11,847 nt of DNA. Origin: Streptomyces sp. WM6386. GTDB taxonomy: Bacteria; Actinomycetota; Actinomycetes; Streptomycetales; Streptomycetaceae. The notes below the pieces were generated by a model, which saw nothing but the letters and a program-made list of their open reading frames with translations, did no database searches and was not told the DNA's origin. Location: assembly GCF_000972385.1 (NCBI RefSeq), contig NZ_JXTE01000122.1:1-11847 (forward strand), read 5' to 3'. Below, one piece after another: positions 7,350 through 11,847 of this stretch. Both the position numbers and the translations under genes were made by a program. How positions within the stretch are numbered: position 1 is the stretch's first letter; each line of letters begins with the position of its first letter.

Positions 7350-8030
7350 ATGGGCAAGGCTCGGAGGCTGGGGATCGCGGCCGTCGTGGTGGGGCTGGTC
7401 GGAGTACTGTCGGGGCTGGGTGGCCTCGGCTACGCGCGGTACACCTTCGGGGGTTCCGTGGTGTCGAGCGAGAGCATGACGCCGACGTACGGGTCGGGTG
7501 ACCGGATCGTCTATGAGCGGATCGACGCGGGCGAGGTGCGGCGCGGGGACGTCGTGGTGGTGTCGGCGCCCGAGAGGTACGGCCCCGGCGGGCTGGTGCT
7601 GAAGCGGGTCGTCGGTGTGGGCGGCGACCGTGTGGCGTGCTGCACCGGAGCGGGAGCGGACGAGCGCGTCTTCGTGAACGGGAAGCCGCTTCAGGAGCCG
7701 TATGTGAAGGACGGGGACGCCCACGGCGGTTATCCGCCCTCCTACGACGTGCGGGTCCCCGAGGGGCGGCTGTTCCTGCTGGGCGACCACCGCGCGAACG
7801 CCCGTGACTCGCGGGCCTTCCTCGACGATCACGGCGGGACGTTCCCGGACTCCGCCGTCCGGGGGCGGGTGCTCGACGACTACACCGTGCCGACGGCTCT
7901 CGGGGTGGCGATGATGGTCGGCGTGGTGCTGGTGCTGGTCGCCGTCGGGCTGGGGATCGCCGCCATGGTCGTACGGCGGAAGGCGCGGGCCGCGGTGCCA
8001 CCGGCGCCGCCCTGGGCGTTGCAGAGCTGA
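7350..8030 (+). CDS. lepB: Signal peptidase I with two membrane anchors
   Basis: This membrane-bound serine protease removes signal peptides from exported proteins on the outer face of the membrane. The 226-residue protein has an N-terminal anchor (about 7-29). The catalytic Ser is at 42 in SSESMTPT (39-46), and the general-base Lys at 86 in LVLKRVVGVGGD (82-93). The conserved GD(N)RxxSxDSR region appears as LGDHRANARDSR (144-155), with His in place of the common Asn. A second membrane segment lies at about 183-207, as in several Streptomyces signal peptidases, with a short cytoplasmic tail. The start is ATG 7350, with GGGGAGGGAG ending 9 bases before it; the in-frame ATG at 7320 falls inside a hairpin and has no ribosome site. 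Streptomyces usually carries several of these genes, so this is one paralogue. Cys97-Cys98 form an unusual adjacent pair. Confidence 0.93.
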   Translation: MGKARRLGIAAVVVGLVGVLSGLGGLGYARYTFGGSVVSSESMTPTYGSGDRIVYERIDAGEVRRGDVVVVSAPERYGPGGLVLKRVVGVGGDRVACCTGAGADERVFVNGKPLQEPYVKDGDAHGGYPPSYDVRVPEGRLFLLGDHRANARDSRAFLDDHGGTFPDSAVRGRVLDDYTVPTALGVAMMVGVVLVLVAVGLGIAAMVVRRKARAAVPPAPPWALQS

Positions 8031-8032
8031 AA

Positions 8033-8072
8033 GCCGAGGGGGCCCACCGGGTTTGCGGTGGACCCCTTCGGC
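8033..8072. terminator. Bidirectional terminator between lepB and the cation transporter gene
   Basis: Arms 8033-8048 and 8057-8072 form a 16-bp stem with one G-U pair and one mismatch around an 8-base loop. It begins 2 bases after the lepB stop and ends 5 bases before the stop codon of the opposing gene, so it can serve both convergent genes. Confidence 0.88.
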
Positions 8073-8077
8073 GGGTG

Positions 8078-9058
8078 TCAGTGCCCGGCTTCGTGCTGGG
8101 CCGGTCCCCCGGGGGTGGCGTCGCGGTCGGGGCCCTTGGCGGCCTCGACCTCGCTGAAGATGTCGGGCTCGAGGTAGATCACGCGGGCGATCGGGACGGC
8201 CTCGCGGATACGGGCCTCGGCGCCGTTGATGGCGTTCGCGACCTCGGTGGCGGAGTCGTCGTGCCGGACGGCGATCTTGGCGGCGACCAGGAGCTCCTCG
8301 GGGCCGAGGTGGAGCGTGCGCATGTGGATGACGCGGGTGACGACGTCGCCGTCGACGATCGCGGCCTCGATCTTCTGGACCGCTTCGATGCCCGCGGACT
8401 CACCGAGGAGCAGGGACTTGGTCTCCACGGCCAGGACGAGCGCGATGAGGATGAGCAGGATGCCGATGCAGAGGGTGCCGATGCCGTCCCAGACTCCGTC
8501 GCCGGTGGCGAGGGCCAGGCCGACGCCGCCCAGGGCGAGGATCAGGCCGATCAGCGCGCCCAGGTCCTCCAGGAGGACGACCGGCAGTTCGGGCGCCTTG
8601 GCGTGGCGGACGAACTGCTTCCAGGACTGCCGGCCACGCAGGCCGTTGGACTCCTTGATGGCCGTCCGGAAGGAGAAGGACTCGGCGATGATCGCGAAGA
8701 CGAGGACGCCCACCGGCCAGTACCAGTGCTCGATCTCGTGCGGGTGCCTGATCTTCTCGTAGCCCTCGTAGACCGCGAACATGCCGCCGACCGAGAAGAG
8801 CACGATGGAGACGAGGAAGGCGTAGATGTAGCGCTCGCGGCCGTATCCGAACGGGTGTTGCGGGGTGGCCTCGCGCTGGGCCTTCTTGCCGCCGAGGAGC
8901 AGCAGGCCCTGGTTTCCGGAGTCGGCGAGGGAGTGGACGGACTCGGCGAGCATCGACGACGAGCCGCTGAAGAGGAACGCCACGAACTTCGATGCCGCGA
9001 TCGCGAGGTTGGCGGCAAGTGCCGCCACGATCGCCTTGGTTCCGCCTGACGCGCTCAT
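8078..9058 (-). CDS. Cation diffusion facilitator, ZnT9 (SLC30A9)-like
   Basis: This membrane transporter of the CDF family probably exports Zn2+ or a similar divalent metal in exchange for protons. The 326-residue protein has six likely membrane segments, near 9-30, 34-56, 78-98, 113-130, 160-184 and 191-212. A cytoplasmic domain covers about 222-300, followed by a short tail ending QHEAGH. The metal site of the second segment is visible as His42 and Asp46 in ESVHSLADSGNQ (40-50). The fifth segment has LLEDLGALIG (162-171) in place of the usual second HxxxD. Together with HPFGYGRERY (68-77) and AESFSF (125-130), this recalls the ZnT9 branch rather than bacterial zinc exporters of the CzcD/YiiP type. 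ATG 9058 has AAGGGA 12 bases upstream, a rather long gap. Metal specificity cannot be read from sequence alone. Confidence 0.9.
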   Translation of the reverse strand: MSASGGTKAIVAALAANLAIAASKFVAFLFSGSSSMLAESVHSLADSGNQGLLLLGGKKAQREATPQHPFGYGRERYIYAFLVSIVLFSVGGMFAVYEGYEKIRHPHEIEHWYWPVGVLVFAIIAESFSFRTAIKESNGLRGRQSWKQFVRHAKAPELPVVLLEDLGALIGLILALGGVGLALATGDGVWDGIGTLCIGILLILIALVLAVETKSLLLGESAGIEAVQKIEAAIVDGDVVTRVIHMRTLHLGPEELLVAAKIAVRHDDSATEVANAINGAEARIREAVPIARVIYLEPDIFSEVEAAKGPDRDATPGGPAQHEAGH

Positions 9059-9097
9059 GTGTTCGCGTTGTCCCTTCGTACGTCCACGCAGTCCAGG

Positions 9098-9116
9098 CCT
9101 TTGCCCGTCCTTTGCC
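9098..9116. repeat. Short tandem CCTTTGCC repeat upstream of the cation transporter gene
   Basis: CCTTTGCC occurs at 9098-9105 and again at 9109-9116, an 11-bp period. It lies 40-58 bases before the transporter start codon, where a promoter or metal-responsive operator could be. I cannot assign a regulator, and such a short repeat may be chance. Confidence 0.3.
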
Positions 9117-9139
9117 GGTGGGCCATTGTTGCAGCCCTT

Positions 9140-9159
9140 CCCGACAGGCGTGTGTCAGG
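9140..9159 (-). terminator. Weak candidate terminator of manA
   Basis: On the minus strand CCTGACA (9159..9153) pairs with TGTCGGG (9146..9140), 7 bp including one G-U pair, around a 6-base loop. It lies 15 bases after the manA stop. It is weaker than the other terminators here, so some read-through into the transporter gene is possible. Confidence 0.35.
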
Positions 9160-9174
9160 TGTCCACAGCCCCGG

Positions 9175-10326
9175 TCATACGATCACAGTGGCCCGGAAGA
9201 CGGTGCCCGTCCCGGTCACTTCGGCCTTCTCACCTGCGGGAACGAAGGCGGACTGACCGGGGTTCAACTCGTGCTCCCCCGCCCGGACGGAACCCGCCGT
9301 GCACAGCAGGATCTGTGGGGTGGCGCGGGTGAGGTCGTGGGCGGCGCCGCCCTCGGGGAGGACGTACCGAGACAGCCGGAACTCGTCGATCGGGGTCTCG
9401 TAGACCTCTTCGCCGTCCGGGGACGCCTCGGGGCGCAGCACACCCGCGTCGGCGGCCTCGAAGCGGACGATGCGCAGGAGTTCGGGGACGTCGACGTGCT
9501 TGGGGGTCAGGCCGCAGCGCAGGACATTGTCGGAGTTGGCCATGATCTCGACGCCGAGGCCGTTCAGATAGGCGTGCGGGATGCCGGCGCCGAGGAACAG
9601 GGCCTCGCCGGGCTGGAGTCGGACGTGGTTGAGGAGCATCGCGGCGATGACGCCCGGGTCGCCCGGGTAGTGGTGGGCGATGTCCGCGTACGGGGCGTAC
9701 CCGTCGCCGAGGCGGGCGCAGGCGGCCGCGGCCTCCGTCACCGTATGGGTCATCTCCTCGCGGTCCGCGCCGAGTACGGCCGTCAGGACCTCGCGCAGCG
9801 CCGCTTCCTCGGGGTGGGCGTGCAGCAGGTCGACGTACGGCTTGAGGGAGTCGACGCCGAGGCCGGCGAGCAGGTCGGCGGCCTCCAGAGGAGCGCGGAA
9901 GCCGCACAGGCCGTCGAACTCGGTGAGCGCGCAGATGAGTTCGGGCTTGTGGTTGGCGTCCTTGTAGTTGCGGTGACCGGCGTCCACGGGGATCCCGCGG
10001 CGCTCCTCGTCCTCGTAACCCTCCTTCGCCTGGGCGAGGTTGGGGTGCACCTGGAGGGAGAGCGGGGCGCCGGCGGCGAGGATCTTGAGGAGGAAGGGCA
10101 GGCGGGGACCGAATTTGGTGACGGCGTCCGCGCCCAGCTCGCGCTCCGGGTCGGCCTCGATGACCTCGACCAGCGTGCCGCGTCCGGTGCGCGAGGGTGC
10201 GCCCGGGTGGGCGCCCATCCACATCTCCGCCTGCGGCTGGCCGCTCGGGGCGACGCCGAGCAGTGCGGGGATGGCGGTGGTGGAACCCCAGGCGTAGGGG
10301 CGGATCGTGTTGTCGAGGCGGTCCAT
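9175..10326 (-). CDS. manA: Mannose-6-phosphate isomerase, class I (type I PMI)
   Basis: This cytoplasmic zinc enzyme interconverts fructose-6-phosphate and mannose-6-phosphate, the entry to GDP-mannose and mannosylated products. The 383-residue protein has the class I zinc ligands in place: Gln92 and His94 in LSLQVHPN, Glu129 in NHKPEL (126-130 plus Leu) and His251 in GIPHAYLNGLGVEIMANSDN (248-267). The active-site Arg is at 270 in NVLRCGLT. The cupin fold continues to the C-terminus. ATG 10326 is the natural start, since MDRLDNTIRPYAWGS matches the family N-terminus; the ribosome site is poor (GAAAGAA 4 bases before). It follows the SIS-domain gene by 41 bp on the same strand, suggesting cotranscription or coupling. 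Confidence 0.96.
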   Translation of the reverse strand: MDRLDNTIRPYAWGSTTAIPALLGVAPSGQPQAEMWMGAHPGAPSRTGRGTLVEVIEADPERELGADAVTKFGPRLPFLLKILAAGAPLSLQVHPNLAQAKEGYEDEERRGIPVDAGHRNYKDANHKPELICALTEFDGLCGFRAPLEAADLLAGLGVDSLKPYVDLLHAHPEEAALREVLTAVLGADREEMTHTVTEAAAACARLGDGYAPYADIAHHYPGDPGVIAAMLLNHVRLQPGEALFLGAGIPHAYLNGLGVEIMANSDNVLRCGLTPKHVDVPELLRIVRFEAADAGVLRPEASPDGEEVYETPIDEFRLSRYVLPEGGAAHDLTRATPQILLCTAGSVRAGEHELNPGQSAFVPAGEKAEVTGTGTVFRATVIV

Positions 10327-10367
10327 GGGGTTCTTTCTGTACGACGGTCAGAACGGCCTGAGCATGA

Positions 10368-11495
10368 TCAGGCGCCGGAAGCGAGCGCCAGGTAAACCAC
10401 GGCGAAATCCGTGATGGCGATCAGTTCCGCGAGGGTCTCCAGTTCGCCGCCCTCCTCCGGTTCCAGCTCGCTGATGGGGGTGTCGTGGCTCAGGGCCAGT
10501 TCACGGGCGGCGGGAGCGGCGGAGAGACCGCCGAGGGGACGGTCGCGCAGCAGCACCGCGCGCGCGTGCATCACCGGTGCTTCCTCCACGCGGTCGCGGA
10601 AGAAGTCGTCCGGGTCGGCGCTGGCGGCGAGCGGACCGGCGAGCAGGGCGTTGTGCGCGGCGAGCGCCTCGGGCAGTTCGGCGACGACGGCGGGGCGGCC
10701 GGCGAGTTCGGCGAGGGCGGCGGCGAACCGGCGGCCCGCCGGACCGGCCGAGACTCCTTCCGTCCAGATCACCGGGAGCGTGTCGGCGAGTTCGGCGGCC
10801 AGGGTCTTGGCGGGGTTGCTGTACGTCGCGATGGCCGGACCGCAGCGTTCGGCGATGTGGTCCAGGCGGTCGGCGACCTTCTCCAGGACGTCCGGCGGGG
10901 CGGTGACCAGACCGGTGCGGTCGAGGATCGCGAGCAGCGGGGTGAGCAGTGCCCACAGGATGCCCGGCGCGGACGCGGCCAGGGCTTCGCCCTCGTCGTA
11001 GGGGGCTGTCGCCAGGGGTACGAAGAGGCCGTGGGCGCCTTGTACGGCCTCGGTGAGCGGGGTGCTCGCGGGGGCCACGGCGACGACCGTGCAGCCGCGG
11101 CGGTAGGCCTGGTCGGCGAGGAGGGACAGGCCTGGTTCGGTGCCGTCGGAGGTGGCGATCAGGAGCACGTCGACCGAGCCTGTCCAGCCCGGGAGTTCCC
11201 AGCGCAGGGCGCCGGCCGCGGGGGCTACGCCGGTGGGGGCCAGGCGGATGACGGGGCTGCCGGCGCCGGCGAGGGTGCCGAGGAGATCGGCGACGCAGAT
11301 GGCGGCGGCGCCGGGGCCCGCGATCAGGACCGCGCGGGGGCGGCCGTCGGGCTTCAGTTCGTTGACGCCGGCCTCGGCGGCGTGCCTCGCCGCGGTGCGG
11401 ACTCGGGCGCCTGCCTCGGCGGCGCCGCGGAGCAGGCCTCGGCGGTCGGCCGCCGAGAGGGCCTCGGGGGTGTCGAGCAGCGATTCGTCGAGCAT
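10368..11495 (-). CDS. SIS-domain phosphosugar isomerase-like protein (PGI/PMI-related)
   Basis: This 375-residue cytoplasmic protein resembles the bifunctional phosphoglucose/phosphomannose isomerases first known from archaea. A SIS sugar-phosphate binding domain covers about 50-190, including VLIAGPGAAA (56-65) and the phosphate loop ATSDGTEPG (114-122), where the family usually has SGNTEET. A second SIS-like C-terminal domain (about 220-375) ends in ITDFAVVYLALASG (361-374). By eye the family's NENAK and HNE motifs become AELAG (262-266) and HNA (281-283), so the likely catalytic Glu263 and His281 remain but neighbours differ. The start is ATG 11495, with a perfect AGGAGG (11510..11505) 9 bases before it; a longer GTG frame at 11534 has none. 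Next to manA and a Trm112-like gene, it probably works on hexose phosphates, as an enzyme or as a sensor. Confidence 0.85.
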   Translation of the reverse strand: MLDESLLDTPEALSAADRRGLLRGAAEAGARVRTAARHAAEAGVNELKPDGRPRAVLIAGPGAAAICVADLLGTLAGAGSPVIRLAPTGVAPAAGALRWELPGWTGSVDVLLIATSDGTEPGLSLLADQAYRRGCTVVAVAPASTPLTEAVQGAHGLFVPLATAPYDEGEALAASAPGILWALLTPLLAILDRTGLVTAPPDVLEKVADRLDHIAERCGPAIATYSNPAKTLAAELADTLPVIWTEGVSAGPAGRRFAAALAELAGRPAVVAELPEALAAHNALLAGPLAASADPDDFFRDRVEEAPVMHARAVLLRDRPLGGLSAAPAARELALSHDTPISELEPEEGGELETLAELIAITDFAVVYLALASGA

Positions 11496-11584
11496 GGGCG
11501 GCAGCCTCCTGCGATCGCCGGGTTCGTCGGTCACGCGGGTCGCCGTTGTCGGCGGTACCTGCGGCTCGGGTCGCCAGGGGTCGC

Positions 11585-11755
11585 TTACGCGGGGCGGCGG
11601 GCCTCGTCGACGAGGAGGACGGGGATGCCGTCGCGGACGGGGTATGCCAGGCCGCAGTCCTGGCCGGTGCAGATCAGCTCGGTGTCCTGCTCCTCGAGGG
11701 GGGCGTGACAGGCCGGGCAGGCGAGGATCTCCAGGAGGCCGGCTTCGAGCGGCAT
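11585..11755 (-). CDS. Trm112-family small zinc ribbon protein
   Basis: This 56-residue protein begins [20 protein letters not shown] and belongs to the Trm112/YcaR family. In eukaryotes and archaea Trm112 binds and activates several S-adenosylmethionine-dependent methyltransferases; in bacteria the role of these small proteins is largely unknown. Cys13, Cys16, Cys29 and Cys34 (CxxC ... CxxxxC) should bind one zinc. The conserved [14 protein letters not shown] (35-48) is the family's second block. ATG 11755 has AAGGGA (11767..11762) 6 bases before it, and the stop is TAA. It is first in a leftward series with the SIS gene (89 bp gap) and manA. From memory, the same trio follows the phosphomannomutase gene manB in Streptomyces; any such gene would be outside this window. 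Confidence 0.93.
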   Translation of the reverse strand: MPLEAGLLEILACPACHAPLEEQDTELICTGQDCGLAYPVRDGIPVLLVDEARRPA

Positions 11756-11774
11756 GGGGTGTCCCTTCGGGGGC

Positions 11775-11806
11775 TGTGCGGATGCCTGTGTGTGCGTGTG
11801 CGGATG
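11775..11806. repeat. Direct repeat TGTGCGGATG upstream of the Trm112-like gene
   Basis: TGTGCGGATG occurs at 11775-11784 and 11797-11806, a 22-bp spacing, in a GT-rich stretch. The stretch from 11756 to the window end holds the upstream region of the Trm112-like gene; no clear promoter is seen, and the series may be transcribed from further right. Confidence 0.35.
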
Positions 11807-11847
11807 TGCCTGGTCAGGGTACCGCCGGTGGGGGGTGGGTGTGGGGG

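Noticed and set aside
8075..9049. Plus-strand frame opposite the cation transporter
   Set aside because: Acidic, Gly/Asp/Glu-rich antisense shadow of a convincing membrane transporter.
11496..11534. GTG 11534 as start of the SIS protein
   Set aside because: It has no ribosome site, whereas ATG 11495 has a perfect AGGAGG 9 bases upstream located inside the would-be extension.

Overview
The window looks like a piece of a Streptomyces chromosome, or that of a close actinomycete relative. GC content is high, third codon positions are almost all G or C, and GTG starts occur beside ATG. Terminators are long GC hairpins without a U tract. The left edge holds a sequence typical of the leader just ahead of 16S rRNA in Streptomyces. 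I see no tRNA, insertion sequence, phage gene, CRISPR array or attachment site. Most of the window is core housekeeping DNA.

Layout. (1) Positions 1-407 are the promoter and leader region of an rRNA operon transcribed leftward out of the window: one near-consensus promoter, two repeated -10-like elements, a run of GGAAA motifs and a boxA-like antitermination leader. (2) A divergent pair follows: a SpoIIM/DUF95-type membrane protein (-) and an RDD-family membrane protein with a long disordered tail (+). (3) A conserved protein of unknown function (-) lies tail to tail with the RDD gene. (4) ahcY (-), S-adenosylhomocysteine hydrolase, has a strong terminator and a 470-bp divergent upstream region. 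(5) A fructose-type PTS permease (+) with the order EIIB-EIIC-EIIA is closed by a perfect 14-bp hairpin and followed by a signal peptidase I gene (+). (6) After a shared bidirectional terminator comes a leftward set: a ZnT9-like cation diffusion facilitator, manA (mannose-6-phosphate isomerase), a SIS-domain sugar isomerase-like protein and a 56-residue Trm112-type zinc ribbon protein.

How the genes work together. Trm112-like, SIS and manA read in one direction with gaps of 89 and 41 bp and probably form one transcription unit. It feeds the fructose-6-P/mannose-6-P node that leads to GDP-mannose for glycosylation. The PTS permease would deliver fructose phosphate into the same central sugar pool, but its usual partners (1-phosphofructokinase and a regulator) are absent here. 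AhcY clears S-adenosylhomocysteine made by methyltransferases. Trm112-type proteins activate methyltransferases in other organisms, so a link is conceivable but not shown.

Starts were moved from the longest open frame to a downstream codon with a clear Shine-Dalgarno for the RDD protein (GTG 1546), AhcY (ATG 4710), the signal peptidase (ATG 7350) and the SIS protein (ATG 11495). I did not find a convincing new biological system. The most checkable oddities are the B-C-A domain order of the orphan PTS permease, a 22-bp-spaced direct repeat in the ahcY leader, and the near-canonical but altered active site of the SIS protein beside ManA.
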